Assembly: GCA_034509425.1 (NCBI GenBank) | Contig: JAVTVJ010001218.1 | Coordinates: 186,001 to 250,000 of the forward strand | Origin: Eopsaltria australis | Lineage: Eukaryota > Chordata > Aves > Passeriformes > Petroicidae | Length of the DNA: 64,000 bases | Direction of reading: 5' to 3' | Part shown: positions 12,487-23,619 of the stretch, piece after piece | Layout of the letters: each line of letters begins with the position of its first letter | How positions within the stretch are numbered: position 1 is the first letter of the stretch | Program-made: the position numbers and the translations under genes | The notes under the pieces: model-generated | Databases searched by the model: none | Seen by the model: only the letters and a program-made list of their open reading frames with translations | Told to the model about the DNA's origin: nothing

Positions 12487-13268
12487 CTCGAGTTGTGGCC
12501 TTGGGGAATCTCATGAGGTTCAACAAGGCCCAGGGCAGGTGCTGCACCTGGGTCAGGGCAATCCCCAGGATCAGTCCAGGCTGGGGATGAAGGGATGGAG
12601 AGCAGCTCTGGGAGGAGCACTTGAGGTGCTGTGGGTGAGAGCTGGGCAGGCCCTGGCCCAGAACCCCCCTGTGCTGGGCTGATCCCCCAGCATGGGCAGC
12701 AGGGGAGGGGGGGATTCTGCCCCTCTGCCCCGCTCAGGTGAGACCCCACCTGCAGAGCTGCCTCCAGCTCAGGGGTCCCAGCACAGGAAGGACCTGGAGC
12801 TGCTGGAGAGAGCCCAGAGGAGGCTCCAGGATGATCAGAGGGATGGAGCAGCTCTGCTGGGAGGAAAGGCTGCGAGAGCTGGGGGTGTTCACCTGGAGAA
12901 GAGAAACTTTGGGGTGAATGAGTTGTGGCTTTCCAGTGCCTGAAGGAACTGACAAGAAAGATGGAGAGAGATGGTGAACAAGGAATGAAGTGGCAGGACA
13001 AGGGGGAATGGCTTCCCACTGCCAGAGGGCAGGTTTAGATGGGATATTGAGAAGGAATTCTTGGCTGGGAGCATGGGAAGGCCTTGTCACAGGCTTCCCA
13101 GAGAAGCTGTGGCTGCCCCATCCCTGGGAGTATCCAAGGCCACATTGGGCAGGACTTGGAGCAGCCTGGGATAGTGGAAGGTGTCCCTGCCCATGGCAGG
13201 GAGTGGGAATAGATGAATTTTAAGCTCCCTTCTCACCCAAATAATTCCAAGATTCAGTGATTCTGTGA
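12487..13268 (+). mobile_element. CR1 LINE, longest copy, includes decayed RT C-terminus
   Basis: The copy is about 780 bp on the plus strand. The first half matches the 3' coding end of CR1 ORF2 in nucleotide order: CTCATGAGGTTCAACAAGGC, TGCACCTGGGTCAGGGCAAT, GGTGAGACCCCACCTGCAGA, and ATGATCAGAGGGATGGAGCA. Translation is broken by frame changes, leaving only fragments such as LELLERAQRRL. The second half is the 3' region with TTTAGATGGGATATTGAGAA, CCATGGCAGGGAGTGGGAAT and the terminal GATTCAGTGATTCTGTGA. It is 5'-truncated inside the reverse transcriptase and incapable of mobilising itself. Confidence 0.93.
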
Positions 13269-14496
13269 CTTCTTCTCCTCACTTTATTTCTTGACTATTT
13301 TGCTTGGCCATTTTTTTAATCTGCTGTAGCACCAGAGTTCAAAAAGCTCACAGAAAAATGTGATAAATAAGAAAATATCTCCATGGTATTTGAGATGTGG
13401 TGCTTCTGGCAGTAAGATCCTTTATGTCCTCTTTTGAGTTCTCAGAAATCTGAGCAGAAGCTGTGTTCTGAGAGAAAAAATCAAAGAGGTTTTAAAAGCC
13501 CCAACGCCACTGCAGGATAACTCCAGAAAAGCAAGAGTGCACGTGTGCCAGGGAGAGAAGCCTCCCACATTGTGTTCCTTGCAGGTAACGAGGGGATGGT
13601 TCATTACAGGCAGTTTCACAGAACTTGATGTCTTAAATTTTTTACAGCTGCCATGGGCATGGCAGGATCTGGTGATTTGCCACCTGCGCTGAATTTGTTA
13701 CCTGCAAAGACGGTACCTTCCTGAACGTGAAAAAAGAGCTGGAAAAGGAAAAGCAAGAGAAGTTCCTCCAGCAGAGCTGTGTGGCCTCCTCTGTGAGCAG
13801 CAGGCCCGGCAGGCGGTGCTGGATGAATTAATGCTTCATTAAGGACCTTTCCCAACTCCGGTGCTCTGGCGCGGTGCTGAGCACGCTGAGCTGGAGGAGC
13901 TCCGTTCCTGATGAGCTACAACCCAGTGCCTCGAACATTTGGGTTATTAGAGTCGGGAGAGCCACTCCAAGGTTATTGCCTCGCTCCGAACCAGCTCTGC
14001 ATATTTTGTGAGTGACTGAAGACTCCGCTGCTTTCTCTCTGCTTCCCTCTCGCAGCTGACGGTCCCCACCGAGCCCCGGAGTGGCTGCGTTTGGCGGTGA
14101 CAAAAAGCTCACAGTTTAGCTCCAGTTGGTTCCGTCATGTCATAAACTTTACAGGCTGCTGGAGGGCCCTTTTTCCATGAAGAACGAGCGTGGGAGCACG
14201 GGCCGCACACAGCAACGAGGCTGAGAACACAAACTCCAGTCGAGATTTGCAAGAGATGATGGGGAATTTTGCCTTGCAACTCCCATTAATTTCCATCGCA
14301 GCCGGGTGATGTTGAACACATGATTTATCGCGAGTCTCACGCTGGTTTGTGTTGCTTTTCAGAGTAAAATATCACCTTTCCTTTAGATAAAAACAATCCC
14401 CTCTCCCAAAGTCCTGGCTCTGACAGTGGCACATTAGGAGCATTAATAAAAGTGAGTGGAGCGTTAATAAATTAGTAGGAACCTTACAAACTTCAG
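13269..14496. other. unique sequence, no gene seen
   Basis: 13.26-13.4 kb is AT-rich. 13.85-14.3 kb is richer in CpG words than its surroundings and repeat-free, so it could be regulatory, but no motif is decisive. Confidence 0.5.
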
Positions 14497-14752
14497 CACA
14501 GAATCCCAGAATGGTTTGGGCTGGAAGAAAGAACATCTTGTCCCACACTCCTGCCATGGGCAGGGACACCTCCCACTATCCCAGGGTGCTCCAAGCCCTG
14601 TCCAACCTGGCCTTGGACATTGCCAGGGATGAGGCAGCCACAGCTTCTCTGGGTGCCACCACCCTCACAGGGAACAATTCCCATCCATCCCTCTTTCATC
14701 TTAAAGCCATTCCCTCTTGTCTGGTCACTCCAGGCTCTTTATGTCAAAGGTA
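14497..14752 (-). mobile_element. CR1 LINE fragment, 3' end
   Basis: CACAGAATCCCAGAATGG plus TTTGGGCTGGAAGAAAGAAC marks the reversed CR1 tail, followed by CCATGGGCAGGGACACCTCC, CTTGGACATTGCCAGGGATG and CACCCTCACAGGGAACAATT. There is a deletion of the GGGCACCCTGTGCCAGGGCC block relative to other copies. Non-coding. Confidence 0.92.
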
Positions 14753-15883
14753 ATGGGGAACTGCAGTGTTGTTCCAGATTTTTGACTGAATAGGGCAATA
14801 AAGACACAAAAATCAGCTTTGGGAACCCAAACTTCAGTGAAGCTTTGCACCCAACTCAGTGAGAAAAGAAGGAAACAGAGAATCAGGCCTCAAAACTATC
14901 GTTTCCTTTAAATCCAGGCAAACAGGGTGTACATGGACCTGTTCCTTCTGCAGGCACCACTCAGCAGATGTAATTAAGTGGAATAACCAGATTTGTGGCA
15001 TTAGAACAGCCCAGCCCGATCCCAGATTGTGCTGCCACTGAGGAGGAAGAAAGGAGGTCTTGGGGAACTTCTGAAATAATTTTGATAATGAAGCCAAGCC
15101 TTAGGTGGAAGGTTTTCAATAGCAATCACTATCCACACCTGTTGGGCACTTGGAAAGAGCCCATGCATCTCACTGTCCTGCTTGCATTTATAGAACTTCT
15201 TTGCACTCAGAAGGGCCCCAAAGTGATTAGAATTGACTGGCTACAGGATTCATTTCCCTGGGCCTGAACTGCATCGATTCTGGTGTAGAGCACAGCAGCT
15301 CTTTAACGATGAGCAGTAACAAACCATGAGAATGCGAGGCAGGAGGTCAAGAACGACTCAGCCATCCAAAACCACCCAAAAAGGGAAAAAAAAGGGATTG
15401 AGGGAAAAGCACTGTAGTTAAAATAATCTAAAATTTGAGCAGAGCCCTTGGCCAGCACCTTCAAGCTTCTGGAAATTTCCTTCAAGCCACACACAGGCAG
15501 GTGATTACTTTCTCAATTTTGGTTGAAAAAGCGCAACATGGATATATAAAAACTCCCACTCTTTGCTGGGTACAACAGAGAGAATTACCAGCCTTATTTG
15601 ACAGCATCTTGAGCTTTCTGATTGATTTCCCAGCTAAGCTGTTGACCAGGGATGACCCAGCAAGGATGGCAGCCCCAGCTCATGCAGCTCCCTCCCAATC
15701 TGCCTGGAGAGTGAGTGATCTCCGTGCACCAGCGGTGACCCCGCAGGCAGAACAGTTTCTTGGCACCTTTATTAGAAAACAGTAACGATATGAGAGCAAA
15801 GACCCCTGGTTTTATTTGAGGGTGCACTAAAAAATTTATTTCCCAGCGAGACTTTCAGCTGGCCTGTCTGCCTTGCTCTGGGA
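14753..15883. other. unique sequence, no gene seen
   Basis: No repeat family or convincing exon. A short poly-A run is present near 15.39 kb. Confidence 0.55.
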
Positions 15884-16048
15884 ATCACAGAATCCCCAAG
15901 CAGCTGGGGTTGGAAGGGATCTTTGGACATCATCCAGCCCAATGTCCCTGCAAAGGGAGAGTCACAGAGAGCAGGTGACACAGGAGCACATCCAGGTGGG
16001 TTTTAAATCTCTCCAGAGACAGAGATTCCATGACCTTCCTGGGCACAG
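15884..16048 (-). mobile_element. CR1 LINE fragment of a different subfamily
   Basis: It opens ATCACAGAATCCCCAAG..GGTTGGAAGGGATCTTTGGA, followed by a CATCCAGGTGGGTTTTAAAT / CTCTCCAGAGACAGAGATTC block. These blocks belong to a different avian CR1 3' region from the CCATGGGCAGGGACAC type that dominates this window. It is short and 5'-truncated, on the minus strand. Confidence 0.82.
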
Positions 16049-18606
16049 AAGATGCAGCCAACAGGAGACACTCACCTGGATTTCTGAGTGTCAGACCCTA
16101 ACTCCAGCAGCAGGGACCAACTGGGAAAAGACCTTTAATACTAAAAGCCTTTACACTGGCTGTGACCTCCAAACACCCTGGATCTCCCCATAGTTCCTAC
16201 AACTCGACAAGAGCACAGTCACACCTTGGATTTCTCTTCTGGCCAGGGCTGTGCTTTAGACGTGCCAACCTCCTCCCAGCTGGGCTCACCTCCCTCACCT
16301 CCTGGACACGCCATTCCCGGGAATGCCCTGCAAAAAGCTTTTGTGCTGCTGGAAGGACCATGGGGAGAGAGGAGAAAGCCTGTGCCGAGCCTGCCATTAG
16401 CACAAACCCTGCAAATCCAAAAACACCGAGGCAGAATTATGCCTCCCACAGGGCTGGACCTCTCTGCACCACAAGATTTATGTGCATGTGCAAACTGTGG
16501 AGCGGGTCCCTCTCCAACCTCCATGAGCTTCCCCCTTCCTGTCTGTGCAGCTCCTTTTGAAACCTTGGCTTCACAACCACCTTAACCCTATGGTTTGAAA
16601 GGACAGTGTCTCCTCTCTGCACCATGGCTGTGCTGCTTTCCCAGGTTGTGGGAAGTATTTCCCGTGTCCCTGGCTGTGGGCAGGCGGGGCTGTGGCTGCC
16701 CCACGCAAACGGGAGGCGAAGCGCGGTTATTGCTGGTGGCACCGGCTGCAATGTCCTGTGGTTCCCAAATGGATGAAGGGAGGGAGAGGCGGCTTCCATG
16801 GTGTATAGCTTTTCTAAAAGAGCCAAAACGTCTGCTGGAAACATTTATAGCCAGCTAGCCCTGGAGAAGGCTGACTAAAGGACGGATGAGTGCCTCAAGG
16901 GACCCAAAACTTCCAAAAGCTGTGATGCTGTCTGAGATAGTGGGTCTGTCCCAATGACACTGAAGGTCTCTCTTAGCCAGTTCAGAGCTGCTGAGCCCTG
17001 GGGATGAAGATCCTGCTCTGAAGGTAATAAATCAGAGATGACAGAGGGAAAACTGATGGGGAATGAATGAGGCAAAGAGCACGGGAAGTTGGCTGAGAGA
17101 TCCCAGAGACCACGTGGGAGAGAGTTCATTACTTTTCTCAAGTCAGTGCCGTTAATTACATTCAGGGCTCAAAATAAAAGTCATCTCTAGGTGAGGAAGC
17201 CTGACAGGGCATCGTTGTATTTTGTGTTTGCTGAGTTACCTTTCCTGCATCGCTCACCTGGTGGGGAAGGTTTGCTTGGACCACAGTGACAGCAGATAAA
17301 TCACTGGCTCTGCTGCCATCTTTGAAAAATGAATTTCAGGCCCCCGCATTTCTCATCTGTGCATCTCCCTTCCTGCTGCCTCCTCGCTGGCACAGGAGGG
17401 CTGGAGGCTGTTTTAAATGGAAAGCCAGGACAAATCTGTGGCTGAGCTCCTCTGGGAGCAGCTTCTGAGGTGGTCAGAGCTCCTGCCTGGGGGCTGCTGC
17501 AAACACGACCTGGTGAGTGCCCACCAGCGGGCACTGAGCCCTTACCTGAGCTGAGATCACCACAAATCATGGTCTGGGTGTATTTTTAGGAGTGGATGGG
17601 CAGCCAGGGGCCCTCACCTGAGACAAACTGAGCTGAGGCTGAGAGGTCACTGCTGCCCGGCACCCACCAGGTACAGCACCTACCGTGGGCACGTTGGGGT
17701 GCTAAGGAAAGGTTCTTGGGGGCTCCCCAAAAGCGAGATGCCGGGGGCTGTTCTGCAAGGCTCATCCAGGCCACCAGGCTCAGCTTTTCCAGGAGGTGCT
17801 GGCCTCCCCCAGCAAGCAAATCCAGCCACTGTAGAAGAGCTGGATCCGCTGGCAATGCCGCAACCAGGTGTGAGAAACAAAGGCATGGGAAGAGCAAAAT
17901 TAGGTCAAATCTGCTGATGAGAGATGAGTAAATAACAGTTGCTATTCCAGGGAGCTTTTGTTCTCACTAAAAGGAGAGCAGGCAGCTTTGCAGATCTGTC
18001 TCCTCTCATTCCTGCTGAAGCAGGGGTTTAGGCATCCTCAAAGTTTCATGGGAGCATAAAAGGAGGCTGCAAGGAGGGAGGGGGTTTTAAACTGTGCACG
18101 CTCATGGAAATGTGTAGCTGAGGCTGTGAAAAGTGATTAATGGAGCCAATCAACAAACAATAGTGAGAATATTATTGAAAGACTTTCTCTGCGAGTGTCT
18201 GAGCACGATGGACTGACAATATAGAGGAGTGCGCTGCTTTATAACTGGAATTTTTTCTTTGCAAGTATAATAAGAAAGTGGCTAATAATAGGATGGAGAA
18301 TATTTTCAAGGTGTGTTTTATTATCCACTTATCTCTGACTCTTGCCAAAAGAGGCCTGAATATTCCTCAGTACATTTGAGACTTTCTGGCAGGGGAGAAA
18401 GACTGATGAGTGCTATAAAATAGGGAGTTAATGAAAGCAACTACATCTAAATGCAATATCTGGGTCCCATGGCTGAGATTTCCTGCGGACCGACACCGTA
18501 TCCCTCTGTGGCTCGGGCTCTGCAGCCAAGTGAAATGATGTTCTCTGCCACGGGAGGTGGGGGGAGCTGAGAGTCATTGCCAGCATTTAATGACACAAAA
18601 GTAAGA
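16049..18606. other. unique sequence, no gene seen
   Basis: Short open frames only, on both strands. 18.1-18.45 kb is AT-rich and repeat-free. No element or exon recognised. Confidence 0.55.
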
Positions 18607-18652
18607 TCGTAGAACCGTAGAATGGGCTGGGCTGGGACCTTAAAGATCATCA
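18607..18652 (-). mobile_element. short CR1 tail relic
   Basis: CGTAGAACCGTAGAATGGGC with GGGACCTTAAAGATCATCAA matches the last about 45 bp of a CR1 3' end in reverse orientation. The sequence beyond it is not recognisable as CR1, so this is a severely truncated copy. Confidence 0.75.
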
Positions 18653-19613
18653 AGATAATTGCGATTATCTAATTTGCTGATAAAAAGGAGTTCCACAAGC
18701 CTCTCCTTCACAGAGGGATGCAGGCAGAGAAGCTGGCAGTCTCCAGGCAAAGGAATTCGAGAAGAAAAGCCCAGAGTGCTTTTTTTCTCATACAGAGGGA
18801 AATAAGGGGCAATAAATGCTCAGTTACACGTATTCCCTACCAAAGCATCCGGGATTACCTGAAATCCCACAGCTACCAGCAGGATCCCACAGCCATTCCA
18901 ACAGCAGGACCCCCCAGGTGTCCCCTGCTGACGGGAAATGTTGGGGTTTGGCTCATTTCTCCTCTCATTCCTGCGACGTGATCCCAACCGAGCTGAACAT
19001 GCAGGAGCTGGAGGTGTGCTTTATGCTCTTTGTAATACCAGCTGACAGTAGATATATATATATTTATATAAATAAAAAAAAGCCCTCTATACACAAAAAT
19101 CTATCTATATTTGAAGCATCTAAAAGAATTACGTCGCTGAAAAACATGGGAGATGTTGATGGCAGTAGAAGCTGTCAGAGAGGAGCAGAGATTTAGCACT
19201 GCTGGGCCTTAAGAAATGCTGTTTTTGTGGATGCTCCTCGTGTGCTGCAGCTTCCCCAGCTCAGCTCCATCACCTCCCCTCATCTCCACAGCCACCAGCC
19301 CTGGCATCTCTCACCTCATTCACATTCCAGAGGCTCCTCTCTAACGTGCTGAGCAAAAGCTTCCCACCTCTTATCCCAAGCTTTCAATCTCATGAGAAGT
19401 ATTAAAAGGAAAACATGAAAATTACAGGAAAAGTATCCAAAGGATCGTAACCTGACACAGTAATGAAAAATCCAATTGGGCTTGGAGTGGAGCTGGGCTG
19501 ATGTAAAATAAAGAGGAAAATGAGGGATGTTTAGTCCTGGCTGCGGGAAGTGCTGCTGTGTGGGGCAAGAAACAGAATGCTGAATAAAACCACAGATGGA
19601 ACATTTCTTGCAA
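18653..19613. other. unique sequence with a short AT tract
   Basis: Contains an AT-rich low-complexity tract at about 19051-19080 (TATATATATATTTATATAAA then poly-A). Nothing else recognised. Confidence 0.6.
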
Positions 19614-19879
19614 ATTACAGAATTATGGAATACCCTGAGTAGGAAAGGGACTCACAAAGATCATCCAGTGCAGCTCCTGACCCTGCACAGGTCCCCAACA
19701 ATCCCACCCTGTGCATCCCTGGCAGCGCTGTCCAAACCCTCCTGGAGCTCTGGCAGCCTCGGGGCCGTGCCCATTCCCTGGGGAGCCTGGGCAGTGCCCA
19801 GCACCCTCTGGGGGAAGAGGCTTTTCCCAACATCCTACCTAACCCTCCTCTGACACAGCTCCAGGTGTTCCCTCAGTTT
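19614..19879 (-). mobile_element. CR1 LINE fragment, same subtype as the 44.9 kb copy
   Basis: Starts ATTACAGAATTATGGAATAC and continues through CCCTGTGCATCCCTGGCAGC, CTGTCCAAACCCTCCTGGAG and GGGCAGTGCCCAGCACCCTC. This subtype lacks the CCATGGGCAGGGACAC block of the majority copies. It is almost identical over about 130 bp to the copy at 44855-45285, suggesting a relatively recent shared source. Confidence 0.9.
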
Positions 19880-20835
19880 CTGGATGCACCAAACACTACA
19901 GAAGGAAGAAGATGAGTTCAGTTATCCCTGGGAAAACAGCAGGATCTTTGGAAACTTGCAGGGGTAACTGGTAGGGAAGGCCAAGGAGGTGTTGGGGTGC
20001 CAGTGCCAATAGCAGTGCCCTGCTGACACCCGTGCCAGGCTATCCCCTGATGGACCATCCCTGGATGGATCCCGAGGTTCTGCCCACAGCCCCATCCCAG
20101 ATCAGCTCCATCACCCTTTGTGCCTCAGTTTCCCTCCCACCAAAATCACTGCAGCATTTTGGATACCCCTCTTTTCCAAGACCAGTCCCCCAAGTCCCAT
20201 CTTTTAGCCTGAGTTAAACCAACAAACCCCACTCCCAACCCACATCACTCCCTTTACCATGCGTGGAAAAGCGACTTCCCTGTCAGGCTGTGCAGCTCCA
20301 GTTCTCCATCACACCCAGCACTCCAATATTCACAGAGCCACTCAGAGACAGGCAGGGTCTATTAGTGCTAATGAAACTGGGGAGCCCAATTCCCCACACA
20401 AATGAACTTGCGGGAAGGGGATTACATCTCCTCGCATGCACGAGGTTCAGATCTGGCATCCGTGGCTCTCTTTAAAAGTCTGACCTCATTCCTGCCTTGT
20501 AAACACCCTTCCAAGTATGAATAATAATAATAAAACCCCCTCACTTTTGTTGCAGAATCATTATATTGTTTTATTATTTCCCTATTCATGCTGTCAATAA
20601 TAAATCACATTACCCAAGATGTTCACATTTATTAGACTATTTAGAGCTCAGTGTCGTTGGCGTGGGTTTGTGTTCGTGCTGTTACCAGAGCTCAGGGTTT
20701 GTTAATAACTTCGGGTCCCCAGCACGCACCTTTCATTAAACAATTCAAGAGGGGACAATAGTCCTGAATTAGCAACACCATCCAAGCATCCCAGTGTCAT
20801 GGGAGGGTCAGGAGAGCAGCTTTGGGCTGCAGGGA
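19880..20835. other. unique sequence, no gene seen
   Basis: 20.5-20.75 kb is AT-rich, with a short (ATA)n run at about 20519-20532. Nothing else recognised. Confidence 0.55.
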
Positions 20836-20957
20836 CAGGTTGGATGAGGCTTGGAACAGTCTGGTCTAGTGGAAGGTGTCCCTGCCCATGGGAAGGGGTG
20901 GGATTGGATGAGTTTTAAAGTTTCCTTCCAACCTAAACCATTCTGGGATTCTACAGA
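20836..20957 (+). mobile_element. CR1 LINE tail fragment
   Basis: CAGGTTGGATGAGGCTTGGA, GTGGAAGGTGTCCCTGCCCA and the end TTCCTTCCAACCTAAACCAT/TCTGGGATTCTACA are the last about 120 bp of a plus-strand CR1. Confidence 0.9.
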
Positions 20958-22318
20958 ACTCCTGCAGACACTGATAAAGGTGAAGGAAGGACTTAAGCGG
21001 GGGTGAGAGAGGCAAAGGAACAAACACAGTGTAAAAGCAATGTTTGCTCCCATCTCCAAACTAACCCAAGAAACAGCAGGGAAGGCTGAATTCCTACAAA
21101 TTATTTCTCTGCTCACTTAAATTGCCCCTTTACTCTGAGTGATGCACAGACCCAGGAGGGGATTCTTCACTTGCCAACGTGAACATGGAATTTTTAGCCC
21201 ATTTCCAGGTGTGACCCTGGGCACACTGAATGAGCTGGACAAGGTCACACAGGGCCCTGGGAGATGAATTTCTACCAAGCCTGCAGCCCCTTCCCTGGGG
21301 CCATTTGGGTCACAGAGAGTTTTAACAGTGACACACAAAGTGTCACCCATCTGTGTGAGCTCACAAAGCCTTGGATCACCAAGAGAAGCACGTGGGCTTG
21401 GTGAGGAGCTCAGTGTGGAGTCAGAACACCTCACCCAGGGTGTCCTGAGAGAGAAACTGAGGGACAAGGAGAGGAATTTACTCAGTAGATACACACAATG
21501 CTGGTATAACAAATCCAGGGTCTTTACTCTTGACTTCACTGCTGAAGCCAGAGAATCACCATCCCTTGGCGCCAGTGCAGTGGGATTTTGGGATGCACCT
21601 TCTCTGCCAGCTTCCTTGAATAAAGTGCAATTTAGCACTTCAGGTTTGTGTGTGCAGGCTCAGCCCGGGGCTGCTGCACAGCGAGGGCAGGCAGAGCTCC
21701 CAGGGCAGCAGTGAGAAAACAAACCCGGCCCTGGCTGGTGCATGTGAGCAAAAGGGAATCATATGGTTGAAGGGAAGAGTAATTGTAGTGGAAATTCAAA
21801 ATCACTTCACTGAGCCCATTTCATGCTGTCCTTGTTGCTCCTGTAAATCAGCAGCGGCAATTTATTCCTAAACAACAACAATCCTGAACGCGGAAGAAAA
21901 TGAAATAATTGTGTTTTGACCAGCTTGAGACAATTCCTCCATATTTATAAACACAGGTGTTGAGCGTACAGGGCCTGTCAGGCTCATCAGGCAGCACCAG
22001 CCAGGGCTGTGCAGCATGGCCAGGGCAGGAGGCTCCTCCTGCAAAACTTGGCCGAGGGTTTGGGATTCCCATCTGGCCTCCCAGAAACCAAAATAATTCA
22101 TCTGTGTTTTAGGGAAAAGCAAAGCCAAAACAGCCAGAGCAAAACACCCCCATGGATGCATCCGAGCCCCAAACCAGACTGTCCTGCTGCTGGCATCTTC
22201 CTGTGCCATCCCCAGCCAGTCCATCCCTCTCCTACACATGTTTACCTGTGCTCTGCAGCTTCACCTCCGTCCTTGCTCGCAAGAGCCCTCAGTTCCCAGC
22301 CCTTGGGACATGCACAAA
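20958..22318. other. unique sequence, no gene seen
   Basis: The longest frame is 173 codons on the minus strand (21117-21638), rich in Ser and Leu, with no domain I recognise and no splice context that would favour coding. Nothing else supported. Confidence 0.5.
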
Positions 22319-22780
22319 TCACAGAATCCCAGAATGGTTTGGGTGGGAAAGGACCTCAAAGCCCATCTTGTTTCACCTCAGGGACACCTTCCACTATCCC
22401 AGGTTGCTCCAAGCTCCAGTGTCCAGCCTGGCCTTGGGCACTGCCAGGGATCCAGGGGCAGCCACAGCTTCTCTGGGCACCCTGTGCCAGGGCCTGCCCA
22501 CCCTCCCAGGGAACAATTCCTTCCCAATATCCCATCCACCCCTGCCCTCTGGCAGTGGGAAGCCATTCCCTGTGTCCTGTCCCTCCATCCCCTGTCCCCA
22601 GTCCCTCTCCAGCTCTCCTGGAGCCCCTTTAGGCCCTGGCAGGGGCCCTGAGCTCTCCCTGGAGCCTTCTCCTCTCCAGGTGAGCACCCCCAGCTCTCCT
22701 GGCTCCAGGGCAGAGGGGCTCCAGCCTTTGGAGCATCTCCGTGGCCTTCTCTGGCCTTGCTCCAGCACCTCCACGTCTTT
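22319..22780 (-). mobile_element. CR1 LINE fragment, 3' end
   Basis: TCACAGAATCCCAGAATGGT through TCCAGGGGCAGCCACAGCTT, GGGCACCCTGTGCCAGGGCC and GAGCCTTCTCCTCTCCAGGT to TGGCCTTCTCTGGCCTTGCT. This is a minus-strand copy of about 460 bp. The 286-codon open frame across it on the plus strand (22152-23012) reads antisense through the CR1 and is not a gene. Confidence 0.93.
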
Positions 22781-23351
22781 TCACGTGCTCAGAAAATATT
22801 CTGATTTCTTTTCAGTAAAGGCAGACTCAGCCCTTTGCTGCCCTCCCACATGGAGCAGGGGAGGCTCAGCCAGCCAAGAGAAGGATTGGCTGGAAGGGGC
22901 ATTGCTCAGACCCTGCAGCCTCCTGGGCTCCCCCCAAACCTCAGATCTATCCCTTGCAGGGGCCAGAACAACCTGTATTGCCTTTGGCTATCTCAGAGCC
23001 TTTCATCCTTGATCAGAAGATAATCAATTGGGGAAAAAGAATCTGACATCCAACCACCTTTGTTTTAACCATCCTCAGGACTGTACCTGTCAGTCTCCCA
23101 CACTACTCCATGGATCCCTGAGGGATCTGGGGCTTCCTCAGCCTCTGTGTCACCTTCCTAAGAGCTCTGACAGCCTCTGCAGCACAGAAAAATGGTGCCA
23201 GCAGCCAAGACCCATTTGCAGAGGAAACCAAGGTATAACAGCTCTCCAGGTACATCAATCAAAGTCTCTTCTAGGGGAATATTCTTCCTTTTTTCCCTAA
23301 AAAATGTATTTGGCAGATGATGAAAACAATGTCAGACTTTGTCTGCCTCAC
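22781..23351. other. unique sequence downstream of the candidate exon
   Basis: On the minus strand this would be intron 3' of the candidate exon, if that is real. No repeat or exon recognised. Confidence 0.5.
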
Positions 23352-23619
23352 AGTTCTCAGCAGAAGACCTCTCAGCTCATTTTCTACAGTTTGTATTTCA
23401 GGTGCAGGATCCTCTATGATCCCCACTGGATCTAGCAGCTGGAAAGCCTTCCAGCCTCTCTCCTTCTTATCCGTTTCATTAATTATTATCTTTAGTTTCA
23501 CCCTCATTTCCTTAAGCTGTTTTGACAGCCTTGTTGGTCCATCAATCAAGTGTCTCGTAAGTACTTTTGAATTTCCTGGTGAATCTCAACCCAACTTGAC
23601 AAGGGATGATGATACTTCA
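23352..23619 (-). pseudogene. candidate coding exon with a one-base frame break, gene not identified
   Basis: Read on the minus strand, a strong acceptor-like pyrimidine tract (CTTTTTTCCCTTTAACAG) ends at 23620. It is followed by a purine-rich stretch that looks coding: balanced charged residues, few Pro/Ser/Cys, and coiled-coil-like segments such as SSWVEIHQEIQKYLRDT and then RLSKQLKEMRVKLKI and PEIQTVENELRG. These two segments are in different frames: the first meets TGA at 23546-23548, exactly where the second frame takes over, as a single missing base would produce. A GTGAGG donor-like site lies at 23346-23351, giving a 268-bp exon. Either this is a decayed exon or pseudogene, a sequencing or assembly indel in a real exon, or chance. 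I do not recognise the protein. A retroelement origin is not excluded, but no element boundaries are visible. Confidence 0.42.

Noticed and set aside
21117..21638. 173-codon minus-strand frame considered as a retroviral or LTR remnant
   Set aside because: No LTR ends, target duplication or protein motif could be found.
22152..23012. 286-codon plus-strand frame
   Set aside because: Reads antisense through the minus-strand CR1 at 22319-22780; similar frames occur over every CR1 copy.
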